From Apostichopus japonicus (Eukaryota > Echinodermata > Holothuroidea > Aspidochirotida > Stichopodidae), in assembly GCF_037975245.1 (NCBI RefSeq), contig NC_092576.1, positions 30,048,611-30,112,610 of the forward strand: 64,000 nt of DNA. Direction: 5' to 3'. The position numbers were made by a program, and so were the translations under genes. The notes below the pieces were generated by a model, which did no database searches, had not been told where the DNA came from, and was given only the letters and a program-made list of their open reading frames with translations. Positions 1-11,355 of the stretch are shown here, in pieces (the first letter of the stretch is position 1; each line of letters begins with the position of its first letter).

Positions 1-676
1 TGTTTGCGTTTCTATGAAGAAAGGAAAAACCCTCTTTATTGAGTTATACAGTACCAGCAATAAACTGACCAAAAAGGTTGAATTGCAGTAACAATTCGTG
101 CTGTGACCATTAAGCATATATATTCAGAATGTTATAAGCGTTTACATGCATGGCATGGTGCATAACATGAATAAAACATGAACAAGACAATATTTTGGGC
201 TTGACGTTGCCTATCGCTCGCCCTAAACAGGACGCCAGTCCATCACAGGTCAACTCCCAGACATTGCTGGTCGTCATTTACAGCTGAGTGGAGTAGAGCA
301 ATCGGAGGTTTTATATCTTGCTGAAGTATTTTAAATGTTAAATAATAATAATATGCTATGATCAAGGATTCGAGAGCTTTTTTAAAAAAAAAAAAACATC
401 CAAGTAGGGTTCAACGGTTAACCGACTGAACGGCCGGCTAAACTTTCGCCGTACATCGTAAAGTGTAACCGTTTTTCGTAATGCCAATTACCCAGTCTCT
501 GCGGCGCATCTTTAGATCAAATTGTTTCCGAAATACACCTAAATATCCCAGAATGTGAGTAATAATGTTGTATGAAGTTGCAAATGAAAATCTACCAAGA
601 GAATTATAATTGGTAAGCGTATGTAATACAGCACATTTTACTAGGGCAGCACGGCACAGAAGAATATGAAATGTAC
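1..676. other. no recognisable gene
   Basis: AT-rich non-coding sequence. I see no open exon with usable splice sites and no repeat boundary. It lies downstream of the minus-strand THAP relic and could hold further 3' exons or 3' untranslated sequence of that gene. Confidence 0.4.
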
Positions 677-1410
677 CTTTTCAAACTCAAAGGCTGTCTC
701 ATCTAGTGCTTGACTGCTTTTCCCAGTGGATTTCACAGAAGATTCAGCCCGACGCTGCATTGCCGCTATGTCATACTCTGCTTCAATCTCTTCTTCCTGA
801 AATAAGAACATAGCTCAGAAACTGTATCATACAAAGGAGATAGAAAAAGTTAATAGTGAAGGCTCAGAAAAACTGTTATATTTTTCTGAGCCTTCACTAT
901 TACTATTTATGTCTGATTGAATCCGAAACTGTAAATTGTATACGATAGCTTAGGCAGGCCAGAAAATAGAATAGACATACCCTTTCCTCGCTCTGATGCT
1001 AACCCTTGTTTCTTCTTCGGGGGTGCTGCAGAAGGCATAACAGTGACGTATTTCGACTCCATTGCAGTAGGGCAAGATATCGTTACATTATGTCTACGCT
1101 CCGAACTAATATCAACACTTCTTGTGGCTGTCGAAGTTGAGGATAGGCCTTCATGTTCCATACCGGTTTTTTTCCCTTTTTATTGTTGGGTATTTACCCG
1201 GAAGACTGCTGCGGAATCCCTTGCCTGAGATGCCCTAAAGCCAAACTGCTGTCGAAGGTTTGTAGCGATTGAGAAGCAATCCTCGTCGAAGTGATCGCTG
1301 CATATCGCTGAGTAGGCCTTTTAAAATTCGATCGGGTATTGTATTTTGTCGGTGCTAATTCCTTTTCCAGAAACATTATTACACCCGTCTACAACACATC
1401 GGCGCGGCAT
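677..1410 (-). pseudogene. THAP zinc-finger gene relic
   Basis: THAP domains are C2CH DNA-binding fingers of transposases and transposase-derived proteins. From an ATG at 1410 the frame reads MPRRCVVDGCNN..., the classic THAP start with its first two cysteines, and stops at 1321-1323. In another frame ICSDHFDEDCF follows by about 1307, the second Cys-x2-His half, then LRQQFGF and DSAAVFR. The central part, including the conserved Trp, is missing. That frame meets a TAA near 1188, then continues open through a Ser/Thr-rich linker to a possible donor GG|GTATGT near 972. A second exon, 677-796 (40 codons, Glu-rich, ending ETAFEFEK), has a good acceptor and donor, both phase 0, which does not match the phase-1 donor near 972. 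I infer a decayed THAP gene. Whether the 677-796 exon belongs to it is uncertain. Confidence 0.6.
851..902. repeat. perfect 22-bp inverted repeat (hairpin)
   Basis: Positions 851-872 and 881-902 are exact reverse complements separated by an 8-base loop (873-880). Pairing stops at 850/903. It lies between the two possible exons of the THAP relic. Confidence 0.9.
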
Positions 1411-4009
1411 TTTGGTAAAATGGATGAAGTAGCGTTCCTTGATTCACACTCGAAATTTAGGATTGATTTAGAGCAGGTTGTACACAAACAGAATGAATGA
1501 GCTTTGTGCGTAGCGTGGGTCATGTGACAATATCGCCTCATGTTGCGTCACTTGGTCAGGTGAACTTTACGCAGCTATTTTTCGGAGAGGGGACTTAAGT
1601 TGTGTTACGTGACCGTTCTCAGACTTAATGTGGAGAACAGATGACGTGACAAAAAGGAGAACACGATGATGAAAGTCAGTTTGAAGCATTTAATAAGCTA
1701 TTTACATGGCAGAACAAAGTATAAATATGAACATAATACATAACTATAGATTCTTAATTCAATTAACGTCTTTTTGGACTTGGAGAACCGGGGGGAGAGT
1801 TTCTGCTTATTTCTTGAGTTACCTTATAGTGCTAGGCGGATAGTGTCCAGGTTTGCTTTAGCAGTAGTTCGGCTGGATGTAGATAAAGTTCAGATAGAGC
1901 GACGCGAATCCATTAGCGTGAGTAGGTCGGAGTTCCGACAAAAGTATAGAGTTAAATATATACTGTGTTTAAAATGGGCACAGTAATCAAGCCAAGGAAC
2001 CATCAGAGGTGTGGCGACAACCTCTGAACGGAACGAACGGAGAAAACGGAGAGGGCGCTCAATCGGGCGTGTGCGGCTTTTATACCCGGAGTGTAAAGGA
2101 ATGTTCCAGTAAGTTATGAATATTCATGAAATCCGCAGAAACACTTTGTTGGCGAGTTCCAGTTACGTAGAGCGCGTGACCACATCTGGGATCGTAACAA
2201 TCGGAAGACTCGGAGACTTGAATGGTAACTTATATTACGAAATAGGGTAGATGAATAAGTGGGTTACATAACAGTAGGGATTTTTAAACGTGAATTATGC
2301 ACTTATATGAATATTTTTGGCTAACAAACTTAGCATTTCGTCGAGTATACCAAAGAGGGTGATTAGTAAAATCATGTCTTGTCCACTTTAAGTACTTAAA
2401 ACTGAATTATATTGTCGAAAACCTAAACCCTCACTTGTCGCGTCCTTTTTTGGTGTTAAGTCGTAAGCGGCTACAATGTCACCCCTACCGCAACTCGGGT
2501 AGAAATAGTCCCGCACTACGTGGAGAAGAGAAATAACCTCCGTACCCTAACCCTTAAATTCATTCCCTAACCCCTGTCGAGGAGGACGTTGACATTCTAG
2601 AAAAAGTTGAAGGGGGGGGGGGGCTTTGCCGTAACTTCAGAAGGGAAGGGGATAAGCAGAGGGGTCCTGCATATTAGGGATAACCATACCAACACTTTCA
2701 AAACATAGGAGCTAGGCCCCTTCAAAGAAGATCAATCATGTTATTTATTGCATTGTCAGTGAATAGAGGGGACGTGGTCCTTACGGTACAGGAAACAATT
2801 CGTCTGGACATGTGGTAAAAACCCGACCTTTAGGAGACATGAGCGAAATCATAACGTATTTTTTTTAGTCTACTCGTAGCTATGACTGTTATCTCCCACT
2901 TAAAAAAAATAAGCCCTGTCACATACCCTGAGTGGAAGGGAAGGGGTACCCAAAAGAGGAATACCCAAAAGACAAAAACACCTACACCTATTTTGGGCGC
3001 ACATAAGCCTTTTCCGACCACATAGTTACACGAAATTTGTGCATGACAAAGACAGGGGTGTCTTCTAATCCACGTCAAATTATGATGTCGATAGGTATTT
3101 CAGAGAGGACAAGAGGGGTCGAAAAGAGGGGTTATCCCCTATTTCGCACTTATGGAGAACACGTAGTTCTATCGGGTCTTTTTGGGCCCACGTATCTCCC
3201 GAACGGAAGCAGATATGGACTGGGATCTGGGCATCGATTACCACCCCCACCCCCTCTTACGTTATTTTGGGCGAAATCCATTTTGGGTCACAACTGCAAG
3301 GGGTACCTACCGTACCCCATACAGGATTTGTGGGTGAAACAAATGTGTAATTTTTCTGCTACTTCGCGACACGCTGATCACGAGTGTCATGTTTATTTGA
3401 ATTGGGTGTTCTGTGGGGCGTGAGTGGCAAAACAAACCTAGGAGGGGGAAAGGGAGTGGGGTGGGGTGTCTCCCAAAGAAACGAATCATAGCTCATCTAA
3501 CACTCCTTGAAGCGCTGATTATGAATATGTGATTATTTTGGCGGTGTGGGAGGGGTGGGGAAATTTTATTCCTTCCTGGCGTTCCAATGGCGCCCGCTAC
3601 TGAGACTTTTGTGCTGATTTTTTTAAATTAATTTTTCCATATCGCCCACCTACCAGCTCGTACAAGAGACACACCTAAACGTTATCCTGTTTTGGAAAGG
3701 GGGTTTAGTATTTTTGGAAATTGAATTGAGTTATTGAGAAATTGAGTTATTGGAAGAAAAAATCCGTCGGGCTAAAATTGGTCGGCGAAAAATTTAGGGC
3801 GTCCCAGGGTCAAGATCGAATGTCGAGTTCACATTCGCCACCGGCTGGCAACCCTCCCGGCACATGCAACATACATTTTGGCTCATTTATACAAATGACC
3901 TTGACCCCGGTCACACAGGAAACACGTTAGGTCCATGTTAACATATGTGCCAAAGGGCATTCACATCTGACCTCCGGAAGTATTTTGAATAATATTTTCT
4001 AACTCCGAA
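1411..4009. other. no recognisable gene; G-runs and degenerate repeats
   Basis: No credible exon. A poly-G run lies near 2610-2622. Between about 2930 and 3430 degenerate phrases such as TTTTGGG and GGGTACC recur, which explains a long but featureless open frame there. Confidence 0.4.
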
Positions 4010-4163
4010 TTCCCACGACTTTAGAATTCAGCAACCCACGTCCCTAGAGTTCAACACTCACGTCCCCAGAATTCACTCTCACGCCCCTCGTGTTCACTCG
4101 TACGACCCTCGAGTTCACTTTTTGGTACCCTCAAGTTCACTTTTTGGGTCCCTAGAGTTCAAT
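4010..4163. repeat. degenerate minisatellite
   Basis: About six imperfect copies of a 21-25 bp unit resembling ACGTCCCTAGAGTTCACTC in tandem. No coding potential. Confidence 0.7.
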
Positions 4164-4734
4164 GGTCTGAACCCTTCTCTGTTCCTGGTGTTGGTACTTT
4201 TACTGGAACCATGATGTCCTCCAGAGCGACAGTCCCGCTGTAAATGATCTAGCAATATTAGCCATTTCATCAGCTAAGCATTTATTTTATCCTTGTCAAA
4301 AGTTAGATCAGCCACGGATAGTAGATGCGTTTCAGTTTTTGACATTTTGGCATGTGATCCAGAAACCAAACGGTCAATTAGGGCTTCTTCCAAAAAGGTC
4401 CCGAAATTGCAATGGATACTGACATTTTTTAGTCTGACTATGAAGCATGACATAGATGTTTCTCCCCTTGGGTAGCTGTCCAGAATCTATGTCTGCAATG
4501 ACGGTTGGACGTGGTGAATAGTGATCCTGTTGTAGTTTCTCTAAATCTCCGTAACTCTTACTGTTCGGTAGATTGGGACTTCATAAGTCTTTCAATAAGC
4601 AACCGCAAGGAAAAATTTCAAAAACTTTTGCCTTACAAAAAAGTCTATTATTATGGGTATCCTCAAACAATTTCTTACATTTTTTGAAAACATTTTAAAG
4701 GCTAAAGTCAATATAAAAAAATACTGTTAGCTTA
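4164..4734. other. no recognisable gene
   Basis: Non-coding sequence between the minisatellite and the Penelope-like fragment. Nothing identifiable. Confidence 0.35.
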
Positions 4735-5400
4735 TCCACTAAAGAGCCTGTGTAACAAAATGTTGAAAAGTAAGTTGGCCTGACGTTTCCATCCTACCAG
4801 GATCTTCTTTAGAGGCTAAATGACAAGAAACAGTAACATACGGGACAAAAACACGCACAGAATACAGGCAGGTTAATGAGCATGGTGAACACAAAGAGAT
4901 AGATGTAAGTGGATTAGTATACAAGGGATGGAGAGAAGAAAGAAACCAACAAGGGGAAGAGGAGAGGTAGGAGGAGATAAACTGTAGAGCGACAAAGAGA
5001 GGATTGTGGGAAGAGGGTAGGAATAAACTAGAGGCGAAAAAAGGTGGAATGAATGTTCAGGCCAAGAGGTTCAATGGTTCGTAAGCATTGCATCCACAGT
5101 CTCTCTTTAGTGCTTCCTACTAGGCCAGCATCCCCTGTAGAAACATGTCATTAATGATATGGCTGGGCAGGCTAAAGTCTTCATGGTGTTGACCATAGAA
5201 CCTCTTCTTGAGGGTGGTTTTGGTTTCGCCAACATACTGGATGCCGCAAACTCTACAAGAGGTCAGATAGATGAGAAGTGATGTGCAAGTGATGTGCCCC
5301 TTGTATCTCGAAATTCGATCACATTTGAAAGTACCATGCTGAATGAATAGGTGGAACAGCAGCATGCACAAGACAGTCTCAGTACTTGTTTGCCCAATAG
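4735..5400 (-). mobile_element. Penelope-like element 3' fragment (GIY-YIG nuclease)
   Basis: Read on the minus strand, 5371-5120 encodes FKCDRISRYKGHITCTSLL, then IYLTSCRVCGIQYVGET and LKKRFYGQHHEDF. This is the GIY-YIG endonuclease module that follows the reverse transcriptase in Penelope-like retroelements. The stretch down to 4735 resembles their usual 3' region: a GAAGATCCTGGTAGGAT phrase, then GAAACGTCAGGCCAACTT, then GGCTCTTTAGTGGATAAGC. The reverse transcriptase is absent, so the copy is 5' truncated and not functional. The family is recognised by motif and remembered consensus, not by search. Confidence 0.72.
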
Positions 5401-5683
5401 ATTATGCGCCAATTGTTTTCCAAACTTCATCAGCAAACAGGTATTAAGACTTTCAAATCATTTGTAATTTGATATTAGACCTGCAGATGTGTGGACATAC
5501 ATTTTAGGTCGTTTTGAATATTATTCAGCACATCTATTGCACAGGCAGATTTGTATTTGTAGATTTCATGCAGTAGGTCTCAAATGGAGCGGAGAACAAT
5601 TGTTCCTTTTTTTGGCGGCCAACTTAGCTCGCTGAATAGCCAACAGCTCTTTCTGAATCTGGCATTGCCTCACTGCTGAAGGG

Positions 5684-6688
5684 TTAAATTTGGGAACTCA
5701 TCTGTGTTTGTAGTGGCTCTACTGGAGATGGCAAAGATGGAGTTGACATCAAGGCACGTTCTGATTCATCAGAGTAGATGGTCTCCCTAAAGGAATTATT
5801 AAAAAGTCATAAATAAATGAAGGATTACCTTGCTGGGTGCGCAAAACCAACAACGGGAGCGACCCTACCTCGTACAAGAGCCCAGATAAAAAAAATTAAG
5901 AAATTGTACTCGGGGGAAGAGAGAAAATCCCCTATGCTGGGTCTGCCACACACTGGGACTAACAAAAACACCACACCACTGTATGTTGTACATGGGCCCG
6001 TGTAGTAAATGGCCCAGGCCAGTAACGAGCTCTGCATAACTAGTGAAGATGTGGTGATACCCACCGGGATTGTTTGCAGGTCGATGTTCAATAGCTGGCC
6101 ACCTGACCACCCTTTAATTGCAAACCCCTAAAATTTGAATATACATTCCTCAACAGAAATGATTGGACAAATAGGTATGAGGTAGCAATCGACAACCTTT
6201 GCCCCCCCCCCCCCGGCCCACCCTTTTAATGTTGCAGCATAATGTATTCAGAAACTGTAACATTGATATTGGTAGCGAGGTATGTCTCGTATAGTTTAAC
6301 GTGTTATATAATCTTACCAGTCTTCAGGGCTTTGTAGGCTTTGGCCTTTGAAGTCAAGTCTCTCTATATCTTCCTGATTGTAGTCCACTCCCGTACTGTC
6401 CTCCAACTGTTTGCAGGACCTCTGCTGCCTTATTTCAGTTCCTGTTGAGTATGATAAAGGTAAAAAAAAATTCAATTCGTGTTCATATATCATCTTATAG
6501 CACCAGCAGCAAAAAAATTAAATAACCAACATGCACTGATATATACAACATGATAACAGAAGGCCTCTCATTAATAAAATATAAATTTCAAACCTGCGCA
6601 TCCATTAGAAAGCTTTAGAAAAGAGAATTTGTTTAAGATATCACTCAAGATCACTCACCTGACAACGTTTGAATTCTCTTAGCTGTTG
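5684..6688 (-). CDS. 3' part of an unrecognised gene, three exons
   Basis: Exons on the minus strand: 6659-6688 (30 bp), 6318-6441 (124 bp) and 5684-5786 (103 bp, ending in TAA). Each has a clear AG acceptor and the first two have GT donors (gtgagt, gtaaga). The junction phases agree (1, then 2). The first exon must be entered in phase 2, so at least one upstream exon is missing. The peptide is hydrophilic: TAKRIQTLSG, TEIRQQRSCKQLEDSTGV, DYNQEDIERLDFKGQSLQ, SPEDWETIYSDESERALM, then a Pro/Ser tail ending MSSQI. I recognise no domain. Two agreeing junctions make chance unlikely. The missing 5' exon may lie beyond the L1 copy at 7.3 kb. It could be a live gene's 3' end or an orphaned fragment. 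Confidence 0.6.
5787..6317. other. intron of the three-exon gene fragment
   Basis: Non-coding intronic sequence with a poly-C run near 6201-6214. No second feature seen. Confidence 0.5.
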
Positions 6689-7277
6689 CTGCCAAAACAA
6701 AACAAACAAAAATAAAGACAATTTGAACACAACATAATTGCTGTGCAATTCAAAACCCCTCCTTCATCTTCTCTTCTTAACTGGTCCCCTTAACTCCAGT
6801 GCCAAAGAGCAGTGCCTTGTGAGTGTAGAAAAACTCTCTCAAAGTCAGTGTTTCCATCTCTGAGAAATCAGGGCACCGTTTTCGCTTTTCCTTTATTTCC
6901 AGGGATCTTTATTTCACCACTAACTGTAACACTGACATTTTTGTCCAAGTACTAGCACAGTGAGTAGCGGTGTCATGTTAGTATTATTGTTAATGTCAGG
7001 TTAAGTCTATTCAACTACGTTAGTCCTAATTTCTTATAGGACTGGCATACACGTTCAACAACCTACACTGTACTAGCCTAATGGCATTACTGTAAAAAGG
7101 CTTGTCATATGTGGACATTCATGGCGGCAAAAGGTAAGTAGGTCTAGGCTACAAGGCCTACATCGCAGGCACAGTAGCCCCTTGTGCACTGACGCTATAG
7201 CCTACTTTAGCCTAGGCCCAATACTAGCTTTTGGCTTTGTTGGCTAAGTACTTGACCTAGGCCTTATACTGATAATT

Positions 7278-7740
7278 GTGTGCTTTTTTACGTGCTTAGA
7301 AAACGGACACGGACCAAAAGTCAATAAAACCAAAAACAATCGGTCTGTTTAACAACCACCATAAACCAAACTGAAAACTCACAAACAGTCCAAAACAGTC
7401 CAAAACAGTCCAAACAGTCCAAAACTTCATCCGGGGTATGCCGTCCCGATAGCAGACGACAGGCTTGCGTATTACTTGCGAAGTTTTCCCAATGTCTTTT
7501 CAGGCCCCTAGCAGTGTTCCCCCTTTTCTTACGAGCGAGCAGAGTTCTTAGCTCCTCGTCAACCTTGATCGAGTGGACCTCCCTGTCAGGAACAGGAGGT
7601 CCACTAGCGACCACCTGTTTCGTCTCATCAAACCAATCGGAGGACTCCTTAGCCACAACTAAAAAGGCTGTAGTGCAGTCCTCCATTGGCGAGTCAGAAT
7701 CTGGGCCACTTGATGTCTCTTGGGCCGGTTGACTCGGGGC
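7278..7740 (-). mobile_element. Tx1-like L1 fragment: ORF joined to the element's 3' tail
   Basis: Minus-strand reading gives ...ASGPPVPDREVHSIKVDEEL and LARKKRGNTARGLKRHWENF, then 3' sequence matching the ORF2 tail copy at 35.2 kb (positions 7440-7480 here), then the terminal word GCACGTAAAAAAGCAC at 7278. I read it as the other half of the ORF1 relic at 9.9-11.4 kb, displaced by the insertion at 8.0-9.9 kb. The same joint, coding segment to tail with the rest of ORF2 missing, recurs at 31.1 kb, so it looks like an inherited deletion derivative. Confidence 0.55.
7385..7434. repeat. short tandem repeat, ACAGTCCAAA-type
   Basis: About five near-perfect copies of a 10-bp unit (one copy is one base short). 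It lies in the 3' tail of the L1-like fragment. Confidence 0.9.
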
Positions 7741-8044
7741 CCAACTAGTATCACCGATAGCGGGCGGTAGCTACCGGTGAACCAGTACAAGCGGCATCCT
7801 GCGCCGCATGCTGAACAGGAAGTACTCGGCAAATGTAAAAAATTACTTATGTTTCTAAAGAATGGGCTATTTGCCGCCCCAAAGTATCTGTAACCTTATG
7901 AACGCCGGACATTGAGCTACTGGCTGTGGGTGCCCGTCCCCGTTTTTTGCCGAGTGGTACAAGCAGTATCATCATTTTGAAAAACAACCCACGATCCAAC
8001 GTCATCATTTTAGGGGGACATCAACAGAAACAGAGTTCCTCTCC

Positions 8045-9897
8045 TTGAGACTATGGGCTACAAAAACCTTGTCAACTTCATCACATATCCAAGATCACAG
8101 GCTACTTTGGATGCTGTGTATGTCAAAAACGATAATTACCAAGCTAGAAAACTACATCCCATAGCCACATCTGACCATATCAGCATATGCGTCATACCAA
8201 AGTACACAGAGAAACATCGCCTGTTCCAAAAGAAGACTAGTGATATATGCATCCCACATAAGATTATACCTGCCTCGGAGATGATGAAGAGATTACCAGC
8301 GGATGAGACAATAAAGAAATTAGAAAAAGAGAAGTTGAAAGCAATCGAAACTGGTGATACTACTATTTATTTTGAGAAAGTGATATCAAATTCTAATTCT
8401 CTGTGGAGCCTGCTAAAATCTATTAGCAAACCCGGTGACCATCACAAAAACTTGATATCTAGTGAACTTGGAGTTGAATTAAATGAACATTTGACGTTTT
8501 AACAGTGCTATTATTAAGGATGTTAATTTGATCTTACCAGAAAGAACTAATGATATACCTGTAGTTTTCGTAAAAAATGAAGTAAACAAATATTTGAGCT
8601 TGGTTAAAAGTGGAATAGCCTCCGGTTTCGACAACATCTCGTGGTGGATTTTCAAATATTGTTCTGATGAACTGTCAAGTATTTTGGCAACTATTTTTAA
8701 CAGAAGTATTAATGAGAGTCTGATTCCATCTTCGTGGAAACATGCTAAAACGTCGCCTGTTCCTAAAACAGGTAATCCCATTTCAGTTAAAGACTATAGA
8801 CCAATAGATATTTCAAGTATTGGATTTAACTGCATGTAGAAAATTCTACTCCAATACATAATGCAGTCTATCATTGAACATGGAGACAGAAATCAATTTG
8901 CCTACAAAAATGGAGTTTCATGCACTGATGCCAGGCTGGTCTAGGCAAGTTAAATTACAGAAGGAATTTTCTTCTATTGAAATTGGCGTTCCTCAAAGGG
9001 GTCCTTTATCGGCTCTACTTTTCACCATTTACACGGATGATCAAAATAAATCAAAAGAAATCTTGTTTGAAAATATAAATGTTAAGCACAAAGGTTTAAT
9101 GAATGTTAAAGAACAGAGAACTATAATTCAGGGCTCGTGCGTTGAACGTACCTCTTGCACTATGTATCTAGGAATGTGCATTGACGATAAGTTAACTTTA
9201 ACAAATCATATCTCGAAAATGTTAGCTAAAGTGTATTATATTGTTTCGACATTAGCATTCACTGTCCCATACTTTTCCAGTGATACAGCAGAAAGGGTGT
9301 TCGCGGCGTCTGTCTTGCCGATCCTAGTATATGCGGTTCCGGTATGGTACCATTTTGTACACATTAAAGATAAGAGAAGAATAAGAAGTTTTCTTAAATT
9401 TTGTTCAAAAATTTTCAGGCTTAATTATGAGAAACTTCTAACGAACATCCTCTACATTCCAAGCTGAACTCTCTGTGCAATAAAACAAATTACAATTTGA
9501 GAAATCCTAATATTACGCCATCTTTTAGAATTATACTCTTTAAGAACTCGTTTGTTTACAGAGCAGCCATTTTTGTACAAAACGGCTCCTTAGATCCTTT
9601 ATTGTAGCTTTTTGATGTTTTAGAATTTGTACTCTTTAAGAAATCGTTTTATTTGTAGAACAGCCCCTTTTTGTAAACTGGTAAAGACAGCTTCTTAGAT
9701 CCTTTGTTGTAGCTTCTTGATAATTTTGATAACTTTTGTAACGCTTTTTATGTTTTCACTATTAACTTAGTCTCATAAACTTTTATATGTCTTAACCTTT
9801 ATTTTGATGTTTTGTATATTGTTATATTTTGATCCTATTTATAAATTTCTCTGTAAATTAATAGTGGAATAAAGAAAAGAAAAAAAAGGAAAAAAAT
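8045..9897 (+). pseudogene. CR1/L2-like non-LTR retrotransposon relic
   Basis: In order: the end of an apurinic-type endonuclease (ATLDAVYVKNDNYQ, then HPIATSDHISICVIP) in 8053-8502; the reverse-transcriptase fingers (SGIASGFDNISWWIFKYC, INESLIPSSWKHAKTSPVPK, KDYRPIDISS) in 8528-8839; then a changed frame with QRGPLSALLFTIYTDD and, after an internal deletion of the catalytic core, YLGMCIDDKLTLTNHI to 9467. A 3' untranslated stretch and an A-rich tail end near 9897. Stops and frameshifts at 8502 and 8839 and the lost palm motif make it dead. It sits inside a minus-strand L1-like ORF1, so it is the younger insertion. Confidence 0.8.
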
Positions 9898-11355
9898 GCC
9901 ACTCCGCTTAGTACCATCTCCGCCGTTTTGTCCTGCTCTGCCTCCACCGGGGCGCTACTGTCGGACACTGGGGCGATGACAAGAGCATCATGTGGTACGG
10001 CGTCAGAGACCGGGACAGGGACCGCTTCAACCACGCCCGTAGCCACTCTCGCGGCGTATGAGCGGTCTGGGCATAAACGGGCGAGATGGCCCGTTTTCCC
10101 ACACGAGTTGCAAACGATATCCCCTTTACACTCGGCCAGGGTATACCCAACCTGTAAACAGCGGCTACACCGCTTGTTCGGGCACAACCTGGCCTCATGC
10201 CCTTCTAGCCCACACCTCCGACAAGTGCAAGGCTGGCCCGGGTGTGCAACGTGGGCCCTGTGTCCATTAGCTCACAAGGTAGAGGGGATATCGGACTTTA
10301 GTTCAACTCTAACTCGTCTAGTCCCGGTCTTGACACCCTTACATTCAAGGAATTCCGGCTCCTCGTAGCCGGTCACTTTCCCAAAACGCCCCAGCGTCCG
10401 CACAACAACTTGTTCAGACATGTCCAGAGGGAGATGGAGGACTGTCACCCACTCCGAACTGTCCCAAAACGCCCCAGCGTCCGCACAACAACTTGTTCAG
10501 ACATGTCCAGAGGGAGATGGAGGACTGTCACCCACTCCGAACTGTCCCAAAACGCCCCAGCGTCCGCACAACAACTTGTTCAGACATGTCCAGAGGGAGA
10601 TGGAGGACTGTCACCCACTCCGAACTGTCCCAAAACGCCCCAGCGTCCGCACAACAACTTGTTCAGACATGTCCAGAGGGAGATGGAGGACTGTCACCCA
10701 CTCCGAACTGTCCCAAAACGCCCCAGCGTCCGCACAACAACTTGTTCAGACATGTCCAGAGGGAGATGGAGGACTGTCACCCACTCCGAACTGTCCCAAA
10801 ACGCCCCAGCGTCCGCACAACAACTTGTTCAGACATGTCCAGAGGGAGATGGAGGACTGTCACCCACTCCGAACTGTCCCAAAACGCCCCAGCGTCCGCA
10901 CAACAACTTGTTCAGACATGTCCAGAGGGAGATGGAGGACTGTCACCCACTCCGAACTGTCCCAAAACGCCCCAGCGTCCGCACAACAACTTGTTCAGAC
11001 ATGTCCAGAGGGAGATGGAGGACTGTCACCCACTCCGAACTGTCATACGGTGTGACCTTCAATCCCTCAACTCACTCCAACACATGGACACCTCGGACGC
11101 GGGCAGCCTCCGAGGTGTGAACCGAACATGAAAAACATTAAAACCCCGGAGAGGTTTACGCTGAAGCGCGTCGACCTCTCCAGGAACCTTTACACCAACA
11201 GAACGCAAAAGTGAAACAAATTGTCCGGGAACGACCTTAGCCTCCCCCGCAAAACTCAACAATACGATTTTGCTGTCACGGCGAGCCGCCATGACAGCTA
11301 GGGGTGTGGCAAGCCACGGACCTACGACAAACAAAGCCAAAACTACACTAAACAA
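9898..11355 (-). pseudogene. Tx1-like L1 ORF1 (gag-like) relic with CCHC knuckles
   Basis: On the minus strand the reading starts MAARRDSKIVLLSFAGEA near 11292 and continues GQFVSLLRSVGVKVPGEV. It passes through an amplified block (10379-11042), then resumes as KVTGYEEPEFLECKGVKTG and RVRVELKSDIPSTL. Zinc knuckles follow: CRRCGLEGHEARLC, CSRCLQVGYTLAEC (His replaced by Tyr) and CNSCGKTGHLARLC. An RNA-binding ORF1 with knuckles is typical of Tx1-clade L1 elements. It is broken by a frameshift near 11120, by the out-of-frame tandem repeat and by the insertion ending at 9897. The family call is by motif. Confidence 0.68.
10379..11042. repeat. 83-bp tandem repeat, 8 copies
   Basis: A unit beginning TCCCAAAACGCCCCAGC is repeated eight times with no difference that I can see, period exactly 83 (the ATGTCC word recurs from 10420 to 11001 in steps of 83). 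The unit is part of the ORF1 coding sequence on the minus strand (SEWVTVLHLPLDMSEQ, then VVRTLGRFG). On the plus strand all three frames stay open because 83 is not a multiple of 3 and no unit frame has a stop. That produces overlapping spurious ORFs of over 200 codons. Confidence 0.97.

Noticed and set aside
3037-3423. A 128-codon open frame in a G/C-run region
   Set aside because: Composed of degenerate repeat phrases, with no domain and no splice context.
7121-7140. ATGGCGGCAAAAG followed by gtaagt, resembling a plus-strand first exon
   Set aside because: No plus-strand exon of matching phase follows, so it cannot be supported as a gene.
10410-11131. Overlapping plus-strand frames of more than 200 codons
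   Set aside because: They are produced by the 83-bp tandem repeat, which is open in every frame; the real coding sense is the minus-strand ORF1.
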